DNA of 64,000 bases from Lentimicrobium sp. (GTDB taxonomy: Bacteria > Bacteroidota > Bacteroidia > Bacteroidales > Lentimicrobiaceae): contig JAHYJC010000002.1 in assembly GCA_019429275.1 (NCBI GenBank), forward strand, positions 98,634-162,633, written 5' to 3'. Below are positions 33,205 to 42,333 of this stretch, in pieces; the stretch's first letter is position 1; every line of letters starts with the position of its first letter. Under the pieces are notes generated by a model. It did no database searches. It worked only from the letters and a program-made list of their open reading frames with translations, and was not told the DNA's origin. The translations under genes were made by a program, and so were the position numbers.

Positions 33205-34479
33205 ATGCAGGATAATAAACCTCTGGCCGAATTGCTCAGGCCCTCTACTCTTGAAGCATATGTGGGACAGGAGCACCTGGTTGGAGACGGATGCATACTT
33301 AAAAACGCAATTGAATCCGGAAATATTCCATCTATGATATTTTGGGGGCCTCCCGGAGTAGGTAAAACCACGCTTGCACATATCATCTCAAAAAAACTCT
33401 CTCACAATTTTTTTACTTTGAGTGCCATAAACTCCGGAGTTAAAGACATACGAGAGGTAATTGAAAAAGCGAAAAGCTCAGAATCAAAATCCATATTATT
33501 CATTGATGAGATTCACCGTTTCAGCAAATCACAGCAGGATTCACTTTTAGGAGCTGTTGAAAAAGGGATAATTACGCTTATCGGTGCCACTACCGAAAAT
33601 CCTTCGTTTGAAGTCATCTCTCCCCTGCTTTCGCGTTGCCAGGTCTATATTCTGAAAGGATTATCGATTGAAAATCTAAGGGAATTGCAAAATAAAGCTG
33701 TTTTACAGATCAAGGAACAAACCGGAACAGAAATTCAAATCGTTGAAGATGATGCATTGCTCAGAATATCAGGAGGTGATGCCAGAAAATTATTGAATGC
33801 CATTGAATTGATCGCCTCGGTCGGTGTTCCTGAAAATAATACGATTACTGTTGATAATAAAACAGCCACACGCATTATTCAGCAAAACCTTTCTTATTAC
33901 GACAAAAAGGGAGAAATGCACTACGATATCATTTCAGCCTTCATAAAATCGATGCGTGGGAGCGATCCCAATGCCAGTGTTTACTGGCTTGCCAGAATGA
34001 TTGAAGCAGGTGAAGATCCACTCTTTATTGCCCGCCGCATGCTGATTCTGGCGGCCGAAGACATAGGAAATGCCAATCCGAATGCACTCCTGCTGGCAAA
34101 CACCTGTTTCGATGCCGTGCATAAAACCGGATATCCTGAATGCAGGTTAATTCTTTCGCAATGTGCCATATATCTGGCCACTTCACCAAAAAGCAACGCC
34201 TCATACCTGGCCCTTAACAAAGCAATGTCGTATGTTGAACAAAAAGGCGACCTTTCTGTGCCGATTTCAATACGCAATGCTCCGACCAGCCTGATGAAAG
34301 ACATAGGTTATGGAATAGGCTATAAATATGCTCATGACTTTAACAACAATTTTGCTGAAATGGAGTTTCTTCCTTCAGAGATAGCGGGAACAAATTTTTA
34401 TAATCCTGGAAAAAATGCCAGAGAAAATGAGATTAGAAATTATTTGAAATCAATCTGGAAAAATAAATACAATTACTAA
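33205..34479 (+). CDS. rarA: Replication-associated recombination protein A (RarA/MgsA) AAA+ ATPase
   Basis: A 424-aa AAA+ ATPase of the clamp-loader clade. Walker A is GPPGVGKT (48-55), Walker B is ILFIDEIHRFSKSQQD, and sensor motifs IGATTENPSFE and GGDARKLLN follow. The C-terminus contains the MgsA/WHIP-type tetramerisation region (MHYDIISAFIKSMRGSDPNASVYWLARM, ARRMLILAAEDIGNA). RarA acts at stalled forks with SSB. The start ATG 33205 follows a -7 box by 25 bp. kdsA starts 11 bp downstream and may be read through from the same transcript. Confidence 0.94.
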   Translation: MQDNKPLAELLRPSTLEAYVGQEHLVGDGCILKNAIESGNIPSMIFWGPPGVGKTTLAHIISKKLSHNFFTLSAINSGVKDIREVIEKAKSSESKSILFIDEIHRFSKSQQDSLLGAVEKGIITLIGATTENPSFEVISPLLSRCQVYILKGLSIENLRELQNKAVLQIKEQTGTEIQIVEDDALLRISGGDARKLLNAIELIASVGVPENNTITVDNKTATRIIQQNLSYYDKKGEMHYDIISAFIKSMRGSDPNASVYWLARMIEAGEDPLFIARRMLILAAEDIGNANPNALLLANTCFDAVHKTGYPECRLILSQCAIYLATSPKSNASYLALNKAMSYVEQKGDLSVPISIRNAPTSLMKDIGYGIGYKYAHDFNNNFAEMEFLPSEIAGTNFYNPGKNARENEIRNYLKSIWKNKYNY

Positions 34480-34490
34480 TACTAAATTAT

Positions 34491-35321
34491 ATGCACCAGA
34501 CACCAGCTATTGATAAAATTCGAAAATACGCATCCGGAAATTTCTTTCTGATGGCAGGACCATGTGTCGTGGAAAATGAGGAAATGCCGCTTGAAATTGC
34601 CACATTCATCAACGATATAACCCGAAAACTGGAGATACCTTTTATATTTAAGGCTTCCTACCGAAAAGCCAACCGGTCTAAGTCCTCTTCATTTTCAGGA
34701 ATTGGAGACCTTAAAGCACTGAAAGCCATTGCCGAAACTGGCAAAAAACTTGAAATCCCTGTTGTAACCGATATTCATTCAGCTGCTGAAGCTGAAATGG
34801 CAGCAGATTTTGTTGATATTCTCCAGATTCCGGCTTTTTTATGTCGGCAAACCGATTTGCTTGAAGCGGCCGCCAAAACCGGTAAATGGGTAAATATCAA
34901 GAAAGGGCAGTTTTTATCGCCCGAATCTATGAAATTTGCCGTAGAAAAAATCAGAGAAACTGGTAATAAAAACGTTATGCTAACAGACAGAGGCACCATG
35001 TTTGGTTATCAAGATATGGTGGTTGATATGCGTGGAATTCCTGTAATGCAGCAATTTGGCACTCCGGTAATTCTCGATATTACTCATTCTCTGCAGCAGC
35101 CGAATCAGCCAATGGGAGTCAGCGGAGGCAAGCCCGAAATGATATCAACCATTGGAAAAGCTGGTATAGCAGCCGGGTGCGATGGCATTTTCCTCGAAAC
35201 GCACCCTTATCCTGAAAAAGCCTTGTCGGATGGTGCTAATATGCTACCCTTGAATCTTTTTGAGAAACTGATGAATGACCTGGTACTTATCAGGCAGGCC
35301 CATCTGAAAACTCTCGCCTGA
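34491..35321 (+). CDS. kdsA: 3-deoxy-8-phosphooctulonate synthase (Kdo-8-P synthase)
   Basis: A 276-aa (beta/alpha)8 barrel enzyme that joins PEP and arabinose-5-phosphate to give Kdo-8-phosphate for LPS inner core. Family motifs include FLMAGPCVVENEE, FKASYRKANRSKSSSF (PEP and A5P binding), DILQIPAFLCRQTDLL, VNIKKGQFLSP and CDGIFLETHPYPEKALSDG. The Cys of GPCVVE matches the metal ligand of metal-dependent KdsA enzymes; metal-independent E. coli-type enzymes carry Asn there. So I infer the metal-dependent class. It lies 11 bp after rarA and converges with the Yip1-like gene. Confidence 0.96.
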   Translation: MHQTPAIDKIRKYASGNFFLMAGPCVVENEEMPLEIATFINDITRKLEIPFIFKASYRKANRSKSSSFSGIGDLKALKAIAETGKKLEIPVVTDIHSAAEAEMAADFVDILQIPAFLCRQTDLLEAAAKTGKWVNIKKGQFLSPESMKFAVEKIRETGNKNVMLTDRGTMFGYQDMVVDMRGIPVMQQFGTPVILDITHSLQQPNQPMGVSGGKPEMISTIGKAGIAAGCDGIFLETHPYPEKALSDGANMLPLNLFEKLMNDLVLIRQAHLKTLA

Positions 35322-35336
35322 ATAAACTCACTTTGT

Positions 35337-35924
35337 TTAGGCAGGGAAAAGTACTTTGGTAATAAACCCGAAAATCAGGGAGAGTCCCCAAAGTATTCCT
35401 GCCTGAAAGATGAAGTATAGCAGCACATACGAAAAGCGTTTGCTTTCCTTTGTTTTAAGCAATAAAGGTAATCCACCCCAAAACAGATATAATGCATAAA
35501 GTCCCGGAATCAGTGCCAGAAAAAAGGTGGGATTCAGGTTTGCAATAACATACATCATCAAAAGTGGAGTTGATGAATAAAAAACCAGAAGGGCAGAATT
35601 CTTAAATAATTTAACCGATCCGAAAGATGGAGCCATTTGATTTACAAAAAAAGAGCCGGCCAGTAAAAGGAATATCTGCATAAAGACATAAAAAACGGCT
35701 TGCACCAGTGGAAATGAGAACCTGTAGGCATCAATATCCAGGATATTCCTCACATAGAGAAAGCTGCCAATAAATTGAGTAACAGCTCCTACGAGAATCA
35801 AATTAAAAATAAATTGAGAAAAATGCTCAATCAGAGATCGTTTCTCGAGTGAGATAATTTTCCATTCGTATGATGGAAAAAGCAGCAGATTTTTTAAGCG
35901 TTCAGTAAAATTGATTTTATTCAT
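35337..35924 (-). CDS. Yip1-family membrane protein
   Basis: A 195-aa protein with five hydrophobic segments, the first starting near residue 30 after a basic cytosolic N-terminus (RLKNLLLFPSYEWKIISLEK). Its length, the N-terminal pattern and the topology fit the Yip1 / DUF1282 family of bacterial polytopic membrane proteins. The bacterial members have no settled function. It lies 23 bp downstream of DUF4831 on the same strand and may be co-transcribed with it. The assignment is from pattern, with no diagnostic catalytic residue. Confidence 0.7.
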   Translation of the reverse strand: MNKINFTERLKNLLLFPSYEWKIISLEKRSLIEHFSQFIFNLILVGAVTQFIGSFLYVRNILDIDAYRFSFPLVQAVFYVFMQIFLLLAGSFFVNQMAPSFGSVKLFKNSALLVFYSSTPLLMMYVIANLNPTFFLALIPGLYALYLFWGGLPLLLKTKESKRFSYVLLYFIFQAGILWGLSLIFGFITKVLFPA

Positions 35925-35947
35925 CAGTGAGTACAGGTATCAGCCTG

Positions 35948-37120
35948 TTATTTTATAGAAATATGGCTGATTGCGCCCGTAACCGGATTGAAAATCAGGT
36001 TTGAATAACTACCTGTAGGCAAATGAGTTACAACACCATACTGACTTATCATTTCAGTGCTTTCAAACAAAACCTTTGCCCCTGAAGTAACTCTGACCTT
36101 AGATTGCTGAGGAATGCGATAGTATAATCCGCGGTTTTTTTTCTTTAATTCTTCTTTTTGACTTGCAAAATCTTTCAGCATTTTATTGCTGGTTAAAGGA
36201 TTAATTGTGAGGGTTATAAACTCTCCTGATGGGGAACTTTTTGGAAGGATTCCGGTGGTCGGAGAAAATTTGCAGAGGCTCTCAAGCAGCCCATCTTCGC
36301 TCTCAGGAGGTGTAACGAAAAATTGATGGCTATCTGAACTAACTCTTGTTGTTCCTTTAAAAAGTGAAAGATATTCATTCTGGGTTTTCCTGAGTTCAGA
36401 AATCATAAACTCAAGGCTTTCTTTTGAATAATTAACTTCCTGATAACCCGTCATTAGATTGAAAATATTTTCATCAATTTTTCTGATAATTTCAGCAGTT
36501 TCCTTTGCCATCTGTTCAACTGATTTTTCAGATAAGCTGCGCCTCACCACCCGGTCCACAATAGTAGTTGTATCCACACTTACCCTTCTTATGATGGTAT
36601 CTATTTTTTCTGTTATCGTGGGTTGCAAAAGATCTTTGAATAATTTCAACTGCATATTCTCCGATTTTGAGCCTTGCAGCAAAGTGATGCTATGTTTTAG
36701 GTTTACATCTGAAAAACCGCTGATGATACCTTTCTCAGTAAGGGCAATACTGATTTCGCTGCCTTTAGATTGTTTACCGGATTCAATAAAATACAAATGA
36801 TTCGGATCAGGTTCGGCCTGCAAACTTGCCTTAATGCCTGCAATGGCGTGTTTAACTGAATTTTCCCTGTTCACATTGGTGAGTCCCAGATATTTCATGG
36901 CATAATCTGCAAACGGACCTTTAAATGTTTCAGTTTTAACTAATGAAATCTCAACACAAACCGTGTTCAATGGCAAAGCATATAAAATGCCCTCTTTTTC
37001 AGGATTAAGTTTTCCCTGAGAAACAGAAATCACGTTAAATTGTGCACGGGAACCATGAATATTTATAAAAAAGAAAAACAAAAGAAAAATATAGCCGGGT
37101 TTTCCAATAAAAGACATCAT
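35948..37120 (-). CDS. DUF4831 family secreted protein
   Basis: A 390-aa protein with an N-terminal signal sequence (about 1-26; IFLLFFFFINIHGSRAQ), so it is exported to the periplasm or surface. The conserved start of the mature part, GILYALPLNTVCVEISLVKTE, followed by FKGPFADYAMKYLGL, matches the Bacteroidota family DUF4831. The C-terminus has YYRIPQQSKVRV, SQYGVVTHLPTG and a final beta strand. The function is not known. The promoter -7 box lies 14 bp upstream of the first ATG and the Yip1-like gene follows. Confidence 0.82.
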   Translation of the reverse strand: MMSFIGKPGYIFLLFFFFINIHGSRAQFNVISVSQGKLNPEKEGILYALPLNTVCVEISLVKTETFKGPFADYAMKYLGLTNVNRENSVKHAIAGIKASLQAEPDPNHLYFIESGKQSKGSEISIALTEKGIISGFSDVNLKHSITLLQGSKSENMQLKLFKDLLQPTITEKIDTIIRRVSVDTTTIVDRVVRRSLSEKSVEQMAKETAEIIRKIDENIFNLMTGYQEVNYSKESLEFMISELRKTQNEYLSLFKGTTRVSSDSHQFFVTPPESEDGLLESLCKFSPTTGILPKSSPSGEFITLTINPLTSNKMLKDFASQKEELKKKNRGLYYRIPQQSKVRVTSGAKVLFESTEMISQYGVVTHLPTGSYSNLIFNPVTGAISHISIK

Positions 37121-37133
37121 AAGATTTTTTTTT

Positions 37134-37141
37134 CAAAGGTA
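37134..37141 (-). promoter_or_regulatory. -7 box (TACCTTTG) of the DUF4831 gene
   Basis: Plus-strand CAAAGGTA reads TACCTTTG on the minus strand, 14 bp before the start at 37120. Confidence 0.6.
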
Positions 37142-37343
37142 AGTATTTTGAAACATTTGAGATAGTGGCTTGATTTTCGGTTTTTGGGCATGGCATATAC
37201 TATAAACAAATGATTACGAGACATCGTTGTAAGAAAATGGAATTGTAAACCAACCAAATTACTTCATTATCCTGACAAGGATTTTGAAACAGTTGGTATC
37301 TACCGGTATTTAATCAGGATGACATGCTTACCAAAATCTATTT

Positions 37344-39533
37344 TTACCTGATAAACAGCAGTTCCCTGTACTTCGAAAGCGGCCAGAGTTCATTATCGAC
37401 CATAAGTTCAAGTTTATCAGCATGATATCTTATTTCGCCAAAGAAGGGCAGGACCTTTGCCTGATAAGCAATAGCCAAAGCTTCAGGATCTTCAATTTTA
37501 TTGGCTGCTTTTCTAGCCTCCACCATTTTTTGAATCTGATCTCTGATGACTGCAATGTGCTCTGAAATCGCTTTTATGGTATCGATCTGGTTCTTCGATA
37601 ATGCGACATAAGTTTTTGTATCCAGTACTTCCTTGAGTCCTTTAACATTATCAACCAAAAGATTCTGGTACCTTATGGAGATGGGTATGATATGATTAAT
37701 AGCAAGATCACCCATCACCCTGGATTCAATCTGAATTTTGCGGATATAGTTTTCCAGTTTTATTTCGTACCGCGCTCTGACTTCTCTTTCGGTTAGCACC
37801 TGGTTTTCGACAAACAACCTGATGGCTTCGGGTTTTAATAAGCTCCTCAGCGCATGCGGGGTGTCGAGAATATTAGATAATCCCCTGGTGGCAGCTTCTT
37901 TTATCCACTCCTCTCCGTAGCTGTTGCCTTCGAACCTGATGCGTTTTGAGTCAATGATGTATGATCTGATAATGCTGTACATTGCATCATCTTTGCTCAT
38001 GCCACCTGCCACAAGAGTGTCCACATCTATCCTGAATTTTTTCAACTGATCGGCCATAATCAGGTTAAGAGCGATCATTGGTTTGGCACAACTTGATGAA
38101 GAGCCGACAGCCCTGAACTCAAATTTATTACCCGTGAAGGCAAATGGAGAAGTTCGGTTACGGTCGGTATTATCGAGAAGGATTTCAGGAATTTTTGGAA
38201 TTTTGATGTGGTTCCCTGAATTTTCGCCAGCTTTAGAGACTGATTTTTTATCAGTTTTTTCAATCAGATCGAGCGTTTCGGTAAGTTGCTTTCCAATAAA
38301 AGCGGAAATAATGGCGGGCGGCGCCTCGTGGGCACCCAATCGAAGATCATTGCCTGATGAAGCCACATATGCCCGAAGAATATCAGCATGAGCATCAACG
38401 GCTTTAAGAATGTTGGCCAGAAAAACCAAAAATCTGAAGTTTGATTTAGGAGTTTTTCCGGGGGTTAGCAAATTTTCGCCTGCATCATTACTTAATGACC
38501 AGTTATTGTGTTTTCCCGATCCGTTTACACCGGCATAGGGTTTTTCGTGCAATAAAACTGTATATCCATGCCGTTTCCCAACTTTTTCGAGCAAGTGCAT
38601 CAACAATTGGTTATGATCGACAGCTACATTTACTTCTTCATAAACCGGAGCACACTCAAACTGATTGGGAGCAACTTCATTATGACGGGTTCTTACAGGA
38701 ATACCAAGCCGATGTGCTTCGTATTCAAACTCCCTCATAAAATCAATAACTCTTTCAGGAATAATACCAAAGTAGTGATCTGACAATTGCTGATCTTTGG
38801 CGCTTGAATGACCAAACAGTGTACGTCCGGTCAGTACAAGGTCAGGTCTTGCGTTAAATAAAGCACTGTCAACTAAAAAGTATTCCTGTTCCCATCCAAG
38901 CGTGGCAAAAACACGATTTACATTTTTATCAAAATATCTGCAAACTTCGGTAGCCTCCCTGTCAAGCGCCAAAGAAGCTTTAAGCAAAGGCGTTTTATAA
39001 TCGAGGGCTTCGCCGGTGTAAGAAACAAATATGGTAGGAATGCAAAGCGTTTTATCCATGATGAAAGCCGGAGAGGTTGGATCCCAGGCAGTATAACCCC
39101 TGGCTTCAAAAGTATTACGAATACCCCCACTTGGAAAGCTTGAAGCATCAGGTTCCTGCTGAATCAACTCGCTGGCGTGAAAAGTTTCTATGGCTTTGCC
39201 ATCAGCCGTTGGCTGAATGAAAGAGTCGTGCTTTTCAGCAGTTGAACCGGTGAGCGGATGAAACCAATGTGTGAAATGCGTAGCTCCTTTGCTCAAAGCC
39301 CAGGATTTCATGGCTGATGCAACCTGATCAGCAATACTTCTGTCGATCCTTACTCCTTTTTCAGCAGCTTTAATTACAGAATTATAGGCTTCGTGCGACA
39401 TATATTCACGCATTATCTGTTTGCTGAATGTAAGTTCGCCATAATAATCTGAAACTTTTGGTGGAATATCATTAAAAAGCCTTCTGGGGCGCGAAATGGC
39501 CATTTCAAGGGCTTTGAACCTGATGTTGCTCAT
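37344..39533 (-). CDS. glnN: Glutamine synthetase type III
   Basis: A 729-aa enzyme matching GSIII, the large glutamine synthetase found in Bacteroidota and some cyanobacteria, which forms a double hexamer and makes glutamine from glutamate and ammonia. Visible family pieces include HFTHWFHPLTGSTAEKHDSF, the GWEQEYFLVD metal-binding segment, RHNEVAPNQFECAPVYE, GSGKHNNWSLSND, and NKFEFRAVGSS. The C-terminal helical part (about 560-729) is specific to GSIII. It stands alone, between the DUF4831 gene and the symporter. No glnB or amt gene is near. The 223-bp gap after it holds a long-loop inverted repeat (37269-37275 with 37314-37320) of unclear use. Confidence 0.95.
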   Translation of the reverse strand: MSNIRFKALEMAISRPRRLFNDIPPKVSDYYGELTFSKQIMREYMSHEAYNSVIKAAEKGVRIDRSIADQVASAMKSWALSKGATHFTHWFHPLTGSTAEKHDSFIQPTADGKAIETFHASELIQQEPDASSFPSGGIRNTFEARGYTAWDPTSPAFIMDKTLCIPTIFVSYTGEALDYKTPLLKASLALDREATEVCRYFDKNVNRVFATLGWEQEYFLVDSALFNARPDLVLTGRTLFGHSSAKDQQLSDHYFGIIPERVIDFMREFEYEAHRLGIPVRTRHNEVAPNQFECAPVYEEVNVAVDHNQLLMHLLEKVGKRHGYTVLLHEKPYAGVNGSGKHNNWSLSNDAGENLLTPGKTPKSNFRFLVFLANILKAVDAHADILRAYVASSGNDLRLGAHEAPPAIISAFIGKQLTETLDLIEKTDKKSVSKAGENSGNHIKIPKIPEILLDNTDRNRTSPFAFTGNKFEFRAVGSSSSCAKPMIALNLIMADQLKKFRIDVDTLVAGGMSKDDAMYSIIRSYIIDSKRIRFEGNSYGEEWIKEAATRGLSNILDTPHALRSLLKPEAIRLFVENQVLTEREVRARYEIKLENYIRKIQIESRVMGDLAINHIIPISIRYQNLLVDNVKGLKEVLDTKTYVALSKNQIDTIKAISEHIAVIRDQIQKMVEARKAANKIEDPEALAIAYQAKVLPFFGEIRYHADKLELMVDNELWPLSKYRELLFIR

Positions 39534-39598
39534 GTATTTAATTTTGATGATGTAAGAAACTATACTTGCTACTACAAAGTTTTTGCAGTTATTTAATC

Positions 39599-41068
39599 TT
39601 ATGAAATAATTTTATTCTCAGCCTCCTGCTTTGAAATAATCAATAACCCAACAAAAGTTATCAGTCCATTTAAAATAAGGAGTTCAAATCCAAACCTGTA
39701 GCCATTGAACCAGACTGCAGAATTATAGCTGATAATAAAACATAATACCGGCGACAAAATTGCAATTACGGGTACCCACTTGTCCTGGGTTTTTCTTTTT
39801 GTGAACAAGCCAAAACTGTAAAGTCCCAGAAGCGGGCCATAAGTATAACCAGCTATGGTAAACAATTTGGTTATCACTGACTGGTCGTTGATGGCTCTAA
39901 AGAAGAGGATCAGAAAAAAGATAAGAAGGGCAAATCCAATATGAACAAATTTGCGGATGAGTGTACTTTTTTGTTCAGACAGGTTCTTATTTCGTTCAAT
40001 GCCCAGAATATCAACACTGAAAGAAGTTGTAAGCGCTGTCAAAGAACCATCTGCACTTGAATAGGCCGCCGCAATCAGGCCCAAAAGAAAAATAATTCCG
40101 GCAAAAGTACCGTGATGCTGCATGGCAATGATAGGGAACAAATCATCGGTACGCTCAGGTATTGAAATCCCAAATTTTCCAGCATACAGATACAAAAGCG
40201 CTCCCATGCTCAAAAACAGGAAGTTAACCGGAACCAACACCCAACTCATCAGATAAATGTTCTTTTTAGCGTCATGCAGATTGCGACAGGTAAGATTCTT
40301 CTGCATCATATCCTGATCAAGTCCAGTCATTACAACCGCAATAAATGCACCACTCAGAAACTGTTTCAGGAAAAACCTTTTATCGTTAATATCCATAATA
40401 AACATGTCAGAATATCTGCTATCCCTGATTTCGGATATCAGCATTTCCGGGCTGAAGCCCATTTCTTTATATATGATGGAGGCAGAAACCAGCACAGCAG
40501 CAATCATAAAAGTGGTTTGCAAGGTATCTGTCCACACAATGGTTTTGATTCCACCGCGGAAAGTATAAATAAGAATGAGTCCGATGAACAAAGCTACATT
40601 AACAGCAAATGGCACATCCCACCTATCGAACACGAACACCTGCAGTACATTTACAACTAAAAAAACTCTGAATGATGAACCGATACTACGAGAAAGCAAA
40701 AAGAACAATGCCCCGGTTTTATATGTAATTCTTCCAAACCGTTGATCGAGGTAGGTATAAATTGAAGTGAGCTTGCGGCCATAATAAACCGGCAGCAAAA
40801 CCTGCGCAATAAATGCATAACCCAGCAGGTACCCAAGCACAAGTACCATATAGGAAAATCCCGAGGTTCCAACCTCACCGGGAATTGAAATAAAAGTAAC
40901 GCCTGACAAAGAAGCACCCACCATGCCATAGGCAACTAAATACCAGGGTGAGTTCCGGTTTCCGGTAAAATAAGTCTTGTTGTTGGATTTTCGACCGGTG
41001 ATACCGGCGATGATGAAAAGTAGTAATGAGTAAGCTATAAAGACCGATAGTATGATTGAGGGATGCAC
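39599..41068 (-). CDS. Sodium:solute symporter (SSS family)
   Basis: A 489-aa protein with about 13 hydrophobic helices, of the SSS family of sodium-coupled uptake systems. The characteristic GMVGASLSGVTFISIPGEVG follows the first helix, and the sodium-site helix near AAYSSADGSLTALTTSFSVD is present. The start is GTG 41068, which overlaps the gmhB stop as TAGTG; the 40 residues before it in the longer frame are shadow coding of gmhB. A -7 box 35 bp upstream supports this. The substrate cannot be told; sugars, amino acids, sialic acid and others are known for the family. Confidence 0.85.
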   Translation of the reverse strand: MHPSIILSVFIAYSLLLFIIAGITGRKSNNKTYFTGNRNSPWYLVAYGMVGASLSGVTFISIPGEVGTSGFSYMVLVLGYLLGYAFIAQVLLPVYYGRKLTSIYTYLDQRFGRITYKTGALFFLLSRSIGSSFRVFLVVNVLQVFVFDRWDVPFAVNVALFIGLILIYTFRGGIKTIVWTDTLQTTFMIAAVLVSASIIYKEMGFSPEMLISEIRDSRYSDMFIMDINDKRFFLKQFLSGAFIAVVMTGLDQDMMQKNLTCRNLHDAKKNIYLMSWVLVPVNFLFLSMGALLYLYAGKFGISIPERTDDLFPIIAMQHHGTFAGIIFLLGLIAAAYSSADGSLTALTTSFSVDILGIERNKNLSEQKSTLIRKFVHIGFALLIFFLILFFRAINDQSVITKLFTIAGYTYGPLLGLYSFGLFTKRKTQDKWVPVIAILSPVLCFIISYNSAVWFNGYRFGFELLILNGLITFVGLLIISKQEAENKIIS

Positions 41069-41640
41069 TAAGCGTCGGAGGATTTTAGTGATATTTCGCG
41101 GGCAAAGGTAAGTAAATCCGGATAGATAAAATCTACCAAAAGTGGTTTCCTTCTTGCTATACCCACATCTCCAATGAATACGGTACACATTTTCAATCGT
41201 TTACCGAAGATCATATCCGATATAGAATCTCCAACCATTACTGATTTTGTAAATTTAATTTCCTGAAAATCTTTTTTCGCTTTCAAAGCCATGCCAATAG
41301 CAGGTTTTCGGGTAAAATGGCCCGAAGATTCAAGATAAGGTGAATGATAAACCCTGTCGATCCGTCCACCATTATTAGACAGTTCATTCAGCATTTTCAG
41401 GTGAATGGCATTAAGATCTTCTGCGGTCATCAGGCCTTTCCCAATTCCCTGCTGATTTGTAACAACCACAATGATCCCAAACATCTTCGAAAGCAGGCTA
41501 ATGGCCTCGGGAACTCCTTCAATGAAAGTAAACTCATCGGGGGATACAACATAAGCGCCCAGCAGTCGGTTGTTAATTACACCATCCCTGTCGAGAAACA
41601 GCGTCCAGTCTTTATTTATTTTCAGATTCGCCAATTTCAT
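41068..41640 (-). CDS. gmhB: HAD-family heptose-1,7-bisphosphate 7-phosphatase (GmhB-like)
   Basis: A 190-aa HAD phosphatase. The catalytic motif is LFLDRDGVIN with Asp17 and Asp19, then VVVTNQQGIGKG and the acidic motif GDSISDM near the end. Context with gmhA, hddA and hddC indicates the removal of the 7-phosphate from heptose 1,7-bisphosphate. Typical GmhB enzymes carry a zinc-binding loop of Cys and His residues before RKP; here that loop reads YHSPYLESSGHFTRKP with no Cys, so zinc is probably absent. ATG 41640 is preferred: longer starts fall deeper inside the upstream gene, which it still overlaps by 29 bp. Confidence 0.85.
   Translation of the reverse strand: MKLANLKINKDWTLFLDRDGVINNRLLGAYVVSPDEFTFIEGVPEAISLLSKMFGIIVVVTNQQGIGKGLMTAEDLNAIHLKMLNELSNNGGRIDRVYHSPYLESSGHFTRKPAIGMALKAKKDFQEIKFTKSVMVGDSISDMIFGKRLKMCTVFIGDVGIARRKPLLVDFIYPDLLTFAREISLKSSDA
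41103..41110 (-). promoter_or_regulatory. -7 box (TACCTTTG) inside gmhB, for the symporter
   Basis: Plus-strand CAAAGGTA reads TACCTTTG on the minus strand, 35 bp before the symporter GTG at 41068. It gives the symporter a promoter of its own in the end of gmhB. Confidence 0.45.
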
Positions 41641-42331
41641 GCTGAGCTCGTTCATAATGTTCAGGAATACCAATGTCAAGAAAGTAATCGTTGAAAATCT
41701 GGCCAAAAAAATTTGATTTTTGCACCTGTTTCATGAAAAAATCTTTTTCAAGTGAAAAAACATCCGGCATTGGAATACTTCTGAAAAATCGTGATGAAAT
41801 CAGATAAATTCCACCATTAATCAATCCAGTTCCTGTGTCCTGATTTTTTTCATCAAAAGCAAGAATATTTCCTTCATTGGTAACACTTACACATCCATAA
41901 CGCGAAGCATCATTAACATAACGCAGGGCTATGGTAACATCTGCAAGTTTTTCAACATTTCGCTGAAAAAATAAATCTAAATCAATCCTGAAGAAAGTAT
42001 CTCCATTTATGATGAGTGCATAAGGAGTTTGAACCAATTTAAAAGCCTTCTTTACGGCACCACCTGTTCCAAGTGGTACATCCTCATGAGAATAAATAAT
42101 TTCAACATCATTGTATTTGTGACCAAAAAAATCTCTGATTTGCGCTCCAAGGTAGCCAGTGCTTATGATTGCCCGTGTAAGACCGGCATCATGAATCTGC
42201 CTTAGCAGGTAATCCAGAAACGGCTTCCCATTTACAGGAGCCATTGATTTTGGAATGTTCTTCACGGTGCCACTCAGACGGGTTCCCATTCCGCCGGCAA
42301 GAATAATGACATCGGGCAGTTCTATAAACAT
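41612..42331 (-). CDS. hddC: D-glycero-D-manno-heptose 1-phosphate guanylyltransferase-like nucleotidyltransferase
   Basis: A 239-aa sugar nucleotidyltransferase. The N-terminal signature ILAGGMGTRLSGTVKNIPKSMAPV binds the nucleotide, and GTGGAVKKA plus INGDTFFRID (with the metal-binding Asp) follow. Neighbouring gmhA and the HddA-type kinase indicate heptose-1-phosphate as the substrate and GDP as the activating nucleotide, since HddA makes the alpha-anomer used in GDP-heptose. This substrate call rests on context, as the domain alone only shows a nucleotidyltransferase. It overlaps gmhB by 29 bp and starts 2 bp after gmhA ends. Confidence 0.88.
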   Translation of the reverse strand: MFIELPDVIILAGGMGTRLSGTVKNIPKSMAPVNGKPFLDYLLRQIHDAGLTRAIISTGYLGAQIRDFFGHKYNDVEIIYSHEDVPLGTGGAVKKAFKLVQTPYALIINGDTFFRIDLDLFFQRNVEKLADVTIALRYVNDASRYGCVSVTNEGNILAFDEKNQDTGTGLINGGIYLISSRFFRSIPMPDVFSLEKDFFMKQVQKSNFFGQIFNDYFLDIGIPEHYERAQHEIGESENK

Positions 42332-42333
42332 AA

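Noticed and set aside
37269..37320. Inverted repeat ATCCTGA/TCAGGAT downstream of glnN
   Set aside because: Seven bp with a 38-nt loop and no T-run; too weak to call a terminator or an operator.
41069..41188. A 40-residue N-terminal extension of the sodium symporter
   Set aside because: It is a shadow frame in gmhB. The symporter begins at the GTG overlapping the gmhB stop.
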